Positions 10,602 to 20,036 are shown, numbered from the stretch's first letter. The stretch is 50,737 bases of DNA from Aalborg-AAW-1 sp964458335 (GCA_964458335.1 CAYWIJ010000009.1:1-50737); one strand, 5' to 3'. A program made the numbers and translations. The notes: generated by a model from the sequence alone, not told the origin.

Positions 10602-11627
10602 TTATTCTCCCAATAATTCTTCAACTAAAACACTGGCATAACATCCCTTTGGAAGAGTAAATTGGAGCAGGAGATCGTCTCCTTGTCGTGAATGTGAGGC
10701 TTTACTTGGTTTGACTCGGATAGGTCTACGGCGTCAGAATAATCCTATTTTTTGAAATGCTTCAAGCATCGTCTTATCGAGTTCAAAGTGTTCTTTTCGT
10801 TCTTTTTCTAGCTTTCCTGCTTGTGTTTTCGGATCAGCCCAAGTCATATCGTCACCAAATACAGGACCAGTAATCTGATTGTTTTCTATGATATCTCCTT
10901 CGATTTCTTTCAGTCCATACTTTGTTTCTCTATAGGTACAGTAATTGTTAAATAACCAGCTTGCTAGGCTTTGGAGTTTGAAGATGACTTCCGATTTATC
11001 AAGATTCTTTTTCTTACCTTCGATAATCTCTTGTGCTATACGATGGTTGGCATGAGTGAATCAGAATCTTTGTTCACCGTAGAGATTCAGAAATCATTGT
11101 GTATAGAGTTTCTTCAATCTTTCTTCAAGGTATTCATTTACGACATTTGCTCCTTTGATAGCGCTTGCATCTATTGTTCATTTATGTTTGTTTCTTGGAT
11201 CAGCAAGTGATTGTTTTACGGCTTTCTTTTCTCTATTTTTAGGATCTTTGCGCAATCTAATCCAGAAACTATTTGTGATTTCTGTAGAGAGATTGAGAGC
11301 GTTTGGAGCAAATCAAAAATCAATCACTTTGGTAATTTCTTGAAGGGACTTGAGGAAGGCTTGATCACCAATCTTGGCTACATCGTTGCTATGAAAGCAT
11401 AATCGCTGACGGGCAAGAGCATGCTTATCTTTCAGTCAGGCAATTCCTATTTTTTTTCTTGGTAGTCAAAATTTCTTCATCACTTGTTTCACCACATCCA
11501 TAGTATTGAGATTTCTTTTTTCGATCTTGACGTAGAGCCAAGGAGTAGTATCTTTGTGTTCTTTGCTCAAGGCAAAAGAAAGATTTTCTTCGACAACGAA
11601 GTCGACATAACGGTTTTTGAAGAGCAT
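10602..11627 (-). CDS. truD: tRNA pseudouridine synthase D
   Basis: Makes pseudouridine 13 in tRNA. The 341-aa length fits the family. The catalytic motif is GIAGLKDKHA (catalytic Asp; the second Gly is UGA), and the conserved C-terminus LQFTLPKGCYASVLVEELLGE closely matches TruD. Another family block is LYGEQRFGFTHANHRI. The start is the first ATG matching the N-terminal family sequence (MLFKNRYVDFVVEE). A MITE-like repeat lies immediately upstream, between this gene and rlmH. Confidence 0.93.
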
Positions 11628-11641
11628 TGAAAATAGGATTA

Positions 11642-11762
11642 CCTCATCCTCGTTCCTTCTCCTGTCAGAGAAGGATGACCATCGCTACGCGATATTCATT
11701 AAGGATAAATATAAAATAAGAGATATAGCCCCTCTCTGACAGGAGAGGGGTTGGGGTGAGGT
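11642..11762. mobile_element. MITE-like element, ORF-less relative of the DUF559 element in trmD
   Basis: About 33-bp imperfect inverted repeats at both ends (left CCTCATCC...CTCCTGTCAGAGAAGG, right matching CTGACAGGAGAGG...GGTGAGG) enclose about 50 bp without a gene. The same ends flank the DUF559 nuclease domain inside trmD (20295-20762), so this looks like a deleted, non-autonomous copy. It ends 3 bp before the rlmH stop codon. Confidence 0.8.
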
Positions 11763-11765
11763 TAG

Positions 11766-12221
11766 TTAATAATGATAATTCCTTCATTGTTGAATCATCC
11801 ATATTCTATAGATTTGCTCGGCTAATACAAGCTTAGCTAATCCGTGAACCATCGTTTGCTTCCCGAGGTTGATCGTTCAGAGTCATTGCGAGGTACGAAG
11901 CAATCTATTTTCATCTAATCCATGTGGTCAACCGATGATAAAACAGTATTTTTTTCAAACAGGAAATGACCTGACTCGGTCTTCGGTTGGTTTGCTATTT
12001 CCGTTGATACTCAGGAGAATGAAGTGATCATATTTGTCCTTATTCTTTGCTAACCAGTCAAGGATGAGGTCGGTATCTTTCTGTATTGCTAATTCTCTGT
12101 TATCTGCTTTCGATGGTTTCAGATCGATGATGGTGAGATTTTTCTGTAATCTCTTCAGATATTCCGCTATTGCAGAATCGAAGTGTTTGTCAGAATCGGA
12201 AAGGGAGAGGATGGTGTACAT
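11766..12221 (-). CDS. rlmH: 23S rRNA pseudouridine-1915 N3-methyltransferase (SPOUT family)
   Basis: Methylates Psi1915 of 23S rRNA in the assembled 70S ribosome, using SAM bound in a knotted SPOUT fold. The 151 residues match the usual length of about 155. The SAM-binding FIIGGPHGL (second Gly of the pair from UGA) and the C-terminal block HGLAKLVLAEQIYRIW are clear. The stretch NRLLRTSQG between them is encoded by a half-copy of palindromic repeat A (11882-11908), yet overall length is normal, so it may replace rather than extend the native loop. Confidence 0.92.
11882..11908. repeat. Half-copy of palindromic repeat A inside rlmH
   Basis: GTCATTGCGAGGTACGAAGC followed by AATCTAT matches the left arm of repeat A with one or two changes. 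It is translated within rlmH as RLLRTSQG, near-identical to the RLLRSSQG-type peptide (LLRSSQGQ) in the RluA-type gene. Confidence 0.75.
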
Positions 12222-12258
12222 AACAGTGGAGAATTTAAAGTGTAAAGTGTTGAGTGAT

Positions 12259-12984
12259 TTATTTAAAGATCCATTTCTTAATAAAGTAGATATTTGATTT
12301 GATAATTTCTTTTATTCTAGCACTATTCATTCATCAAATATGTTGAATAGAGATTTGAGGATTATAAATGTTTTTATTTCATAATAAACGATTTCTTAGT
12401 TGTAAATCTTCTTCTTCTTTATAGAGAAAGAAATTTTCATCGAAACCTTGTAATTGATCAAATATTTGTTTTTGCATCATAAAGAAACTTCATTGTACTC
12501 GAGCAACTTCTGATATGTCTGATATATTTTTACAAATAGAAATTCCTGCTTTAGTAAGTCGTAATGGAATTTTATTTCCATGATCTCGTCAGCTATTTGT
12601 ATTTATTCACATTACTGTAATATCGGAAGTATATGATGAAATACAATTATAAATATTTTCTATAGTTTGTTTTTGAATTAACTTGATATCAGGATTTACA
12701 AAGAGAATATAGTCAGCATTATGTTTTTTTGCTAATAAGTTGTGTCCATAACCAAATCATCAATTTTTTTCAGAATAGAAGAATGAAACAGGATTTTTTT
12801 TGTGTATTACTTCCACTTCAAATAAATCATCACCTGAATTATTATCTACTACAAAAATATGAAAATTAAGATTCGATCATTGTAAATCATTTAGAATGTC
12901 ATCTATACAATTTCATAAATATTCCTTTGTTTTATAATTTACAATTTGAATACCTATGTCTAAGTTTTTATTATTTTTATGCAT
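12259..12984 (-). CDS. Family 2 glycosyltransferase
   Basis: GT-A-fold glycosyltransferase of 241 aa, probably rhamnosyltransferase-like. The N-terminal strand DIGIQIVNYKTKEYL is followed by VVDNNSGDD (nucleotide-binding Asp), GGFGYGHNLLAKK and the metal-site region FVNPDI in place of DXD. A typical acceptor-site block GSFFMMQ...GFDENFFLYKEEEDLQLR follows. UGA supplies several glycines. Likely adds a sugar to a surface polysaccharide or glycan; the substrate cannot be told. Cytoplasmic or membrane-associated, with no membrane helix seen. Confidence 0.85.
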
Positions 12985-13006
12985 GGATTATATTAAAAGT
13001 ATTAAA

Positions 13007-13798
13007 TTAATCCTTTAATTCCAACACAACTGGACAATGATCAGAACCCATGACGTGATCTTGGTGTTCGCAAGAGAGGATGGAGTTTTTAAGATGTTCA
13101 TCAACCATCATATAGTCGATTCTTCGGCCCACGTTGCGAGGTCTTGCTCCAGCTCTATAACTCCACCAAGTATAGTGATCTAAGGTCTCAGGATGAAGAT
13201 GACGTCGCATATCCAGACTCTTGGTTTCTTGTATAAATGACCCTATTTTTGCCCTTTCGACAGGTAAGAATCAGATCGTATTTTCATTTTCTTTGGGTCT
13301 GGCAATATCAATAGCAGTATGGACGATATTGAAGTCTCCTGTGACGATAGTTTGGAACCCTTGAGCTTTGAGTTCGTTTACATAATTGATAATCTGATCA
13401 TAGAACGAGAGTTTATAGGAGAGCATTTCTCTTCCATCGGCTCTCGATCCTCCATTAGGAAAATATCCGTTGATGATTTTGAGCTTATCGAGAGTCAGTT
13501 CTGTGATTCTTCCATCATCATGAAGCAAATCATATCCCTCAAAGCTATTGTTACCCGAGAGTTGTCAGAACTTCTTTTTGTAAAAAATAGCTGTCCCTGC
13601 ATATCATGGTCTGGTTCCTGCGTGTCGTACATAATTATAGTCATATCACAGTATGGAAAGGTTGGATGGAATTTGGTGTTCAAATGCTTTGGGTTCTTGG
13701 ATACAGACGATATCAAAATCATGAGTCCTGACTCGTTCGACGAATCACTTGTCAGCAATAGCACGGATTCCATTGACGTTTCGAGTAGCTATCTTCAT
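13007..13798 (-). CDS. xthA: Exodeoxyribonuclease III-type AP endonuclease
   Basis: Repairs abasic sites and 3'-blocked ends in base-excision repair. The 263 residues match the EEP nuclease family. Conserved motifs are N-terminal MKIATRNVNGIRA, IQEPK (metal-binding Glu), TGDFNIVH (Asp/Asn), RRIDYMMV and the C-terminal GSDHCPVVLEL (Asp-His pair). One UGA-Gly is seen between the central and C-terminal halves. Ends in TAA. A palindromic repeat lies 40 nt upstream of its start. Confidence 0.94.
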
Positions 13799-13837
13799 AT
13801 TTTGGTTTATAAGGTTGTAAAGTTTATAAAGTTATAT

Positions 13838-13917
13838 GTCATTGCGAGGAGCGAAGCAATCCATAGTATAGTATTGTGGTGGATTGCCACGCTCCGTTAC
13901 ACTTCGCTCGCAATGAC
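13838..13917. repeat. Palindromic repeat family A, complete copy
   Basis: GTCATTGCGAGGAGCGAAGC and the converging ACTTCGCTCGCAATGAC arms with GGATTGCCACGC in the right half. Located between xthA and a short doubtful coding region. Confidence 0.9.
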
Positions 13918-14115
13918 GTTTTATTTGATAGGTTTCTGATATCCATAGAATATAATTCTTATTGCGAGGATGAAGAAGAGAAAAAATTTCTTAATACTTG
14001 GTTTGACCCAAAAGTAGACGGGGTAGTCTTTGAAGCAGAACGTGAGAAACTGTCAGAATCTATTGTTTTCTGAGTTTTTGAAGGGGTAGATGATGAGATC
14101 TTTGAGGAATGTTAG
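13876..14115 (+). CDS. Doubtful short coding region, possibly a gene remnant fused to repeat A
   Basis: An open frame begins with GTG inside the right arm of repeat A and continues for 79 codons to TAG. The first residues (VDCHAPLHFARND) come from the repeat. The rest is an acidic segment (CEDEEEKKF...KLSESIVFGVFEGVDDEIFEEC) with one UGA-Gly that looks like the end of a real protein. No family recognised. It may be the 3' end of a gene whose start was lost to the repeat, or a chance frame. Confidence 0.25.
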
Positions 14116-14151
14116 CATAGAAGAAATTGACCGTTATAAATTATTAAACCT

Positions 14152-14279
14152 GTCATTGCGAGGAACGAAGCAATCCACTCTTGAGTTAATGATAGATTGC
14201 CACGTCGTTATACTTCCTACACTCTGCTCGTACCTCGTATTAAGACGTTTCTCGTGATGTAAACGATCCTCGCAATGAC
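14152..14279. repeat. Palindromic repeat family A, long diverged copy
   Basis: Begins GTCATTGCGAGGAACGAAGC and ends CCTCGCAATGAC. It is about 128 bp, with extra internal sequence containing a second partial arm (CTGCTCGTACCTCG). It probably represents one element nested in or fused to another. Confidence 0.8.
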
Positions 14280-14286
14280 GATCATA

Positions 14287-15273
14287 TTATATAAGTTCTT
14301 TCGTCTCTGAAAAGTTGAGATAGGTGAGGATATCCAGTTCATTACTTTGTCGATTTCTATCATAGGTATTGAGCTGATGATGGATAGAATTGGGAATGAT
14401 ATATCCACCAATATGATCTTGATATTCTTGGACAAATGTATTGTAAAAGACAGAATTTTTGAATTCAGGATGACTGATGATGCAAGTACTGATACCCTCA
14501 TTGTGTTCTTTGATCCAATCTAAGACAATATTCATATAAAATTTCATATTTTCTTCTAAAATAGAAGAGACGAGAGCATTGTTTTGGATTTCGTTATCAT
14601 GTTTACTCAGATATGCGATGATATTGTTGCTGATAAGGATTTGTTTGAGGTTATTGATACCTCGATCAAGGGTATGAATATCATGATAGAATCCATCTTT
14701 GATGATGATGAGTTTGATGTTATGTTCGTGAATAGAAACCATAACAAATGATGGTATATCAAGTTGTTTCGTCACAAATTGGACAGTAAAATAACTTGAT
14801 GGGTAGATATGGGGAGATGGCTTATCAGTTTCTAATGTAGGACAAGAAAGCGCAAGTGATGGTTTGATAAATACTAAGAAGATATCTCGTTTGAGATGAC
14901 CTGTTTGTCATAGAAGATAACTTGATGCTTCTCCATCTATCGTAATATGATCAATATCATAGAGGAGAAGATTTCCAGTAATATGATGTTCTTTTTTGAT
15001 TTCATTAACTTTCTGTTCAATAAGATTAGTAAGTTGTGTGATTTTTAATGGTTCATATAACATTCCCTCTACAGGACAACGTACGAGTTCAAAAAATTCT
15101 TCATCAAGCAAAAACGTACGATCAGGATTATCTTGAAATTCAAAAAGAAGACGTTCAATATTGTCAGTCAATTGAATTTTTTGGATCTTTTTCTTGATCT
15201 GATATCGCTCAATAGATTGTTCTGCCTGTCCCAGGATATATCCCTGTTGTGACAGAGGACGGTAGATGTGCAT
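14287..15273 (-). CDS. Hypothetical protein, 328 aa
   Basis: A single frame from ATG to TAA with one interior UGA-Gly at about residue 122. Hydrophilic, with no signal peptide. The N-terminal half is charged. The central part has a beta-rich block GNLLLYDIDHITIDGEASSYLLG, and the second half has VSIHEHNIKLIIIKDG, which could be part of an actin- or RNase H-like fold. I cannot assign a family. It lies upstream of repeat A copies and downstream of the S23-like gene and ruvC in the same orientation. Confidence 0.65.
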
Positions 15274-15315
15274 ACCTTGGTTTGTAAGGTTACTAAAATT
15301 ATAAGGTTCGTAAAG

Positions 15316-15660
15316 TTATAATGTCTTTATAAAATTTGAAAGTTGTTTTGCAATAATGGTAGAGGGGTCAAAGAGTTCATCAAATTGTTGAGTGCTTATA
15401 TATCATAAGTCTTGAGCAATATAAAGCATACTTCTTACTTCAGCACTACTTCACTTTGCAATATAGAGAAACTGTTTCAATTCATTATTAGATTTTCTTT
15501 CAAATCATTCAGCAATATTGTTGCTAATAGAAATGCTTGCTCTTTGGACTTGGTCTTTAAATCATCGATCTTTAAATTCTCCAAAGAGTTTATAAATTTG
15601 TTGAGTCAAGATACGAGCATTTTGTCGAGCTTGAATATCTTCAAAGTGTTCTATTTTCAT
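15316..15660 (-). CDS. Four-helix bundle protein (S23 / 23S rRNA intervening-sequence family)
   Basis: The 114-aa sequence (VQRASISISNNIAEGFER...FLYIAKGSSAEVRSMLYIAQDLGYI) has the signature of the S23/Avd-like four-helix bundle family, whose members are encoded in rRNA intervening sequences or next to diversity-generating retroelements. The Gly residues in NIAEG and AKGS are UGA codons. No reverse transcriptase or rRNA is nearby, so this is a free-standing copy; its role is unknown. AT-rich repeats of the TTATAAACTTTATAACT type flank it on both sides. Confidence 0.88.
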
Positions 15661-15721
15661 AATAAGAGAATGAAAGATAAAAACAACCTTATAAACTTTA
15701 TAACTTTCTACTTTATGAACC

Positions 15722-16273
15722 TTATAACTTCTGCTTGCTCATAGACTTTGTTACATAGGCGATACCGAGAGCGTCAGAAATATCGGCGTATTTAGGTTTA
15801 GTTTCAAGCTGATATAAGGACATAATCATGGTGTGAATGTTAGCTTTTTTTGCACCTCATCGTCAAGTAATATATTTTTTCATCTCGGTAGGACCTACAT
15901 CATAGATGGATCGTCATTGCCTTATAGCGTACATAACAAGTGCTCATCTCAGTCCATAGAGAAATTCGGCGTGTTGTTGTGTACGTGTCATAAAATAGAA
16001 TTGTTCTACTCAAATGATTTTGATGTTATCTTTGTGTGGTTCGATGATGGTGATAATTTCGTTATACGTATCATACATTCTCGATAATCGCATACGACGA
16101 TCAGCTTTTTTTTCGTCAATAATTTTGTTGTCATTGATGAGGTAGTCGTTATATGATTCTGAATTTTTCTTTTCGTTAATTAAAACTCCTGCATCAATAA
16201 TTTCATTATCAGGAGTGATAATTGCATATCCACATCTACGGATACCTGGATCTATTCAGAGAATGTAAGTCAT
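15722..16273 (-). CDS. ruvC: Crossover junction endodeoxyribonuclease RuvC
   Basis: Homodimeric resolvase that cuts Holliday junctions during recombination. The 183-aa RNase H-like fold shows ILGIDPGIRRCGYAI (first catalytic Asp; the Gly in LGID is UGA), GVEQFYF (catalytic Glu), and the C-terminal DISDALGIAY (catalytic Asp). Central RQGRSIYDVGPTEMKKYITG matches the family. Immediately downstream in transcription is the S23-like gene; yebC is upstream, a common ruvC neighbour. RuvA and RuvB are not in the window. Confidence 0.93.
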
Positions 16274-16282
16274 TATAAAGAA

Positions 16283-16346
16283 TTTTAGATTTTAAATTTT
16301 AGATTTTGAATGAGATAACTTAAAATTTAAAATTCAAAATCTAAAG
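16283..16346. repeat. AT-rich inverted repeat between ruvC and yebC
   Basis: TTTTAGATTTTAAATTTTAG is mirrored by AAAATTTAAAATTCAAAATC about 30 bp later. It lies entirely between two genes. Similar short AATTTAAAATTT tracts occur at about 17100, 31106 and 36166. Confidence 0.6.
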
Positions 16347-16348
16347 TT

Positions 16349-17098
16349 TTATTCCACATTTGTCCAAACTTTTTCTACATCATCATCATCTTCAAGATGT
16401 TCCAAAAGAATCTCGAGCTGACTGTGGTCAGAGTCTGAAAGAGACATGGTATTCTCACATACTGCCTCGATGTCAGACTGGATGATTTTGTATCAGAGCT
16501 TACTGAGTTCTGTGTCTATAGCAAAATAGTCATTTTTGCTTGTCGTAATAACACATACACCTTCATCAAATTCAATATCTTCTGCTCACAGTTCTATCGC
16601 ATCCATTTCAAGTTGATCTTGATCATAAGGAGATATAATTTCTTCTTCCTTTCCTTTTATGAACTCTGTCTTGGTCGTACCAGAAATAGTGATGATACCT
16701 TTTTGTTCAAATTGCCAAGAAACTGATCATGGCTCTCCAATTGATCCTCCATATTTTTGGAGTGTGACTCTCACGCTATTGCTTGTTCTGTTGGTGTTGT
16801 CACTGAGAGTTTTGATATATATTGCACATCATCCTGGACCATATCCTTCATAGTAGGTCTCTACATAGGTAGAACTAGCGAGTTGTCCAGATCATTTTTT
16901 GATCGCTTTTTCAATAACATCTCTGGGTACTCCATTTTGTCTCGCTTTTTGGACTGCCTGTGCCAGACTTGGATTGAGGTCAGGATTCTCTCCATGTTTT
17001 GCATGAATTTCGATGACTTTACTCATCTTGGCATAGAGTTTTCATTTGGATGCTGCTGTTCCCATTTTTTTGGCTACAATGCTATGTCGTCTACCCAT
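16349..17098 (-). CDS. YebC/PmpR family protein
   Basis: The 249-aa protein starts MGRRHSIVAKKMGTAASKGKLYAK, a variant of the GHSKWANIKHKK start, and contains NPSLAQAVQKARQNGVPRDVIEKAIKKG and YEGYGPGGCAIYI, diagnostic for YebC/TACO1. The family has been described both as transcriptional regulators and as translation factors that relieve ribosome stalling at proline stretches. The C-terminus is acidic (LEDDDDVEKVWTNVE). Located upstream of ruvC in the same orientation, a frequent bacterial arrangement. Confidence 0.92.
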
Positions 17099-17138
17099 AA
17101 GAAATTTTAGATTTTAAATTATAAATGATAAGTTAGTT

Positions 17139-17216
17139 GTCATTGTGCTTTAATTGGAACGAAGCAATCTATTGATTATGGATTGCCACACTTCACTACG
17201 TTTCGTTCGCAATGAC
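17139..17216. repeat. Palindromic repeat family A, copy between yebC and map
   Basis: GTCATTGTGCTTTAATTGGAACGAAGC (diverged left arm) and TTTCGTTCGCAATGAC right arm flank AATCTATTGATTATGGATTG. Intergenic. Confidence 0.85.
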
Positions 17217-17241
17217 AAACGGCTGATATTATTTTATGGAT

Positions 17242-18012
17242 CTATAAAAATTGTATTCCCGCAAGGATTTCTGCTCCATTATCAGTGATCGCTACGGTGT
17301 ATTCCCACTGTGCTCAGAGATCACCGTGTTCTGTATACAAATTTCGTCCATTTACTCTATCTTCAACATAATCTTTGGAGGTCTGAGCAATGATAGGTTC
17401 GAGAGCTACCACCATACCTGGTTGAAATTTAATCTTATATCCACTATGATGAGGATAGTTATAGATATTTGGATCTTCATGGACGTGGGTACCTACACCG
17501 TGTCAGGTGAGATTTTTTATAATACTATAATCATGACTATATATATACTCAGATACTGCTTCACTATATTCGGCAATATACTTACCTGGAGCAACATATT
17601 TCATGCCTTCATCAAGAGCGTTTTTTGTACTATCTATAAGGAGTTGTCCTTCAGGATTTTTATCAATTCCTCCGATAATGATACTAAAAGCGCTATCACT
17701 GATAGCACCACGATAATTGATACCCATATCTACTTTTAGGAGATCTCAATCTTTTAATATAGTTCTATCAGGAATACCATGGACTACACAATCATTGAGC
17801 GATAAACATATTTGTGCTGGAAATCCATTAAATCATTTAAATGCTGAAAGTATATGGTTTTTATCTAAGTATTCTTTTGTTATAGTATCCAGATCTTTGA
17901 GTACTATACCAGGAATACATTGTTGATAGAGAATATGAAGAAGTTCTGTAAGATACTGACCTGATGTACGTATTTTATCGATCTGTTGTTTAGATTTTTT
18001 AATGATGTGCAT
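17242..18012 (-). CDS. map: Methionine aminopeptidase, type I
   Basis: Removes the initiator Met from nascent proteins. The 256 residues carry all five metal ligands: VDMGINYRGAISDSAF (two Asp), GHGVGTHVHEDP (His; the first Gly of this block is UGA), VVALEPI (Glu) and QWEYTV (Glu). VVHGIPD contains the substrate-binding His. It lacks the N-terminal zinc or SH3 extension of longer family members. The start at 18012 gives the typical short N-terminus MHIIKKSKQQIDKIRTSGQ. Confidence 0.95.
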
Positions 18013-18388
18013 TTGGTGAATTAGCGAGTTAGTAAATTAGCTTTAAGCTGTATAGTGATAAGTTGTAAAAGTTTACAATAATAGAGTATAAGGATTTGTA
18101 ATGAGAGTGCAAGAATATATCCGTAGAGATTTTATATTAAGGTTTATTTAAGATTATAGATGTAATGTGTAATACTATACGAATATATATAAAAATATTA
18201 TTATTTAATAATGTCATATATTATAACTATTTTTGTAGTATATTACAATATATAAATACTAGTTTTACAATATTTGTGGAAGAAAAGTAGTGTAATGCTC
18301 TTGTAACTAGCTATTATTATGCGTAGTGTGTGAAGTAATGTATCTGTGTTTTTAGAGGATACTATTTTATCTTTATTGTATTACACAC
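18013..18388. other. Intergenic region between divergent map and pilin genes
   Basis: Very AT-rich, with no gene seen. It must hold promoters for both directions. Close to map there is a GAATTAGCGAGTTAGTAAAT stretch of the same style as the insert in alaS. I could not single out a convincing -35/-10 pair for the pilin gene. Confidence 0.5.
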
Positions 18389-18934
18389 ATGAAACTTACA
18401 AAAAAATGATTTACCTTGGTAGAAATGCTTATCGTGATCGTGATCATCGGTATCTTGGCTGCTGCACTTATTCCAAGACTTACTGGTATCCAAGCAAGAG
18501 CAAGAGATACAGCTCGTTCTGCAGATTTGAGAAACATTGGACAAGGAATAAGAATGTACCAATTAGACTTTGGTAGTTTCCCTGCTGCTACAGGTTCATT
18601 AACATCAGGAGCTTGGGTAAAAGCAGAAAATACTTTATCATGAGTTATTGCACAGTATATGGATAAGATGCCAAGAGATGGATTAGCATATATGCAATAT
18701 CAATATGCAGTGAATAATGCAAAGAGTATTTTTGCTCTTGCTGCTGTAGTAGAAGGAGGAACAAACAATGGAAACTGGACAGGAGATGGTCAGAATATAA
18801 CGGACGCCCCTAGGGTCATTAATGCTCTTTCTGGTGCTGCACAAGTTAGTGAAGTGATATTAGCAACACCAGAAGAAATGAAAACTGCTGAATGACAAAA
18901 AAACTCTTGGAGAATTGTCCAACTTAATGGATAA
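18389..18934 (+). CDS. Type IV pilin-like protein
   Basis: Prepilin of 181 aa: a short basic leader MKLTKKG, then the N-methylated helix FTLVEMLIVIVIIGILAAALIPRL. The Gly at the cleavage site (-1) is a UGA codon, and Glu5 of the mature protein is present. The rest looks like a type II/IV major pseudopilin or pilin globular domain (ARDTARSADLRNIGQGIRMYQLDFGSFP). It would be cut by a prepilin peptidase and assembled by the PilB-type ATPase encoded at 7006. A strong terminator follows, suggesting a single-gene transcript. Confidence 0.93.
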
Positions 18935-18953
18935 TCGTTATCTTCCCAAAAAG

Positions 18954-18978
18954 ACTCGTCACTATGGCGAGTTTTTTT
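18954..18978 (+). terminator. Intrinsic terminator of the pilin gene
   Basis: ACTCG pairs with CGAGT around a 9-nt loop, followed by seven T. Confidence 0.7.
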
Positions 18979-19120
18979 GTTGTATTGAAAACTTGAAGTC
19001 TGTCGTCGGTTGTAGAGTAGATTGTGATGATCTAGGATGGTTATAAACTTAAGGTCATAATCTCTTGATTTTTTTCTTGTTATCGTATATACTTTATTAC
19101 TTATTTTGTATTGTAATAAG

Positions 19121-19405
19121 ATGGAATTTTCTCAGGGACTCTTTTGGGATGTGGATGAAACAAAGTTTGATTATGATAAGCACGCAGGACATATCATTCC
19201 TCGTGTTTTTATGCGTGGAAGTATTGATGATATCTTTCAGGTCTTACATTACTATGGCAGAGAAAAAGTAAAAGAAGTTCTTTTACAAACAAGATATTTG
19301 GATAAGTTAGCTCTAGCTTTCTCTATTGGAATTTTTAATCTTAACAAAGAAGACTTCAGATGCTACAAACTCAGTCAGTCTACCCCGCAACTCTGGCATT
19401 ATTAA
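19121..19405 (+). CDS. Putative antitoxin, DUF6922-like
   Basis: The 94-aa protein has FWDVDETKFDYDKHAGHIIPRVFMRG and YYGREKVKEVLL...RYLDKLALAFS...NKEDFRCYK, the pattern of small proteins regularly encoded in front of AbiEii-like nucleotidyltransferases. Its 3' end overlaps the toxin gene by 46 nt, so the two are translated together. No in-frame TGA. Start at the ATG of MEFSQGLFWDV. Antitoxin role is inferred from the pairing. Confidence 0.8.
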   Translation: MEFSQGLFWDVDETKFDYDKHAGHIIPRVFMRGSIDDIFQVLHYYGREKVKEVLLQTRYLDKLALAFSIGIFNLNKEDFRCYKLSQSTPQLWHY

Positions 19406-19986
19406 AAAAATTGATGAGTTTTGCTCCTCTTGCTGACTTTAATTTGGTGGGCGGTACCGCGTTAGCTCTTCAGTTTGGACATAGAATATCCGTTGATTTA
19501 GATTTCTTTACAGAAAATGCTTTTGATGTCGATGACTTAAAAAGAAAAATTATTGATGAATTTGGAGAAGAGCATATCATTTGGCAATTGGAAAAAGAGT
19601 ACACTTTACTTCTTACCATAAATGGTATCAAAGTTGATATTTTGCATTATCCATATCCGCTGATTGATGCTGTTTTGGTTGAAGATAATATAAGAATGCT
19701 ATCTCCCAAAGATATATCAGCGATGAAACTCAGTGCCGTTTCAAAGAGAGGAGCAAAAAAGGACTTTTTTGATATATATGAATTGTTGAGGCATTATTCT
19801 CTGGTGGATATGTTTTCATATTATGAGGAGAAGTTTAAAAATACTGCATTGAGTTTTATAGCTCGTTCTCTCTTATATTTTGATGATGCAGAGATTCAAG
19901 AAGATCCTATTATGGTGAAAGATTATGATTGGATACAGGTAAAAAAAGAGATTACAAGACAGGTTAGTCGTTATTTTGATACGTAA
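19360..19986 (+). CDS. Nucleotidyltransferase, AbiEii/AbiGii toxin family
   Basis: The 208-aa protein has the NTase motif LVGGTALALQFGHRISVDLDFF (Gly-Gly-Thr plus the DXD metal pair) and LSPKDISAMKLSAVSKRGAKKDFFDIYEL, both diagnostic of AbiEii-like toxins. AbiEii enzymes add nucleotides to tRNA or otherwise block growth, and AbiE systems can protect against phage by abortive infection. It overlaps its partner antitoxin. Neither gene uses UGA-Gly, unlike most neighbours, which fits recent acquisition. It ends 50 nt before trmD. Confidence 0.88.
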   Translation: MLQTQSVYPATLALLKKLMSFAPLADFNLVGGTALALQFGHRISVDLDFFTENAFDVDDLKRKIIDEFGEEHIIWQLEKEYTLLLTINGIKVDILHYPYPLIDAVLVEDNIRMLSPKDISAMKLSAVSKRGAKKDFFDIYELLRHYSLVDMFSYYEEKFKNTALSFIARSLLYFDDAEIQEDPIMVKDYDWIQVKKEITRQVSRYFDT

Positions 19987-20036
19987 TATTGTAGATGATG
20001 TTCTCAGTGAATTCTTTATTGTTGTATTTATAAAGC

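Noticed and set aside
13319..13939. Plus-strand frame of 206 codons
   Set aside because: It lies antisense to xthA, whose catalytic motifs are all present, and ends in repeat A.
15316..15660. Diversity-generating retroelement accessory (Avd) as part of a DGR
   Set aside because: The protein fits the four-helix S23/Avd fold, but no reverse transcriptase, template repeat or variable repeat is visible nearby.
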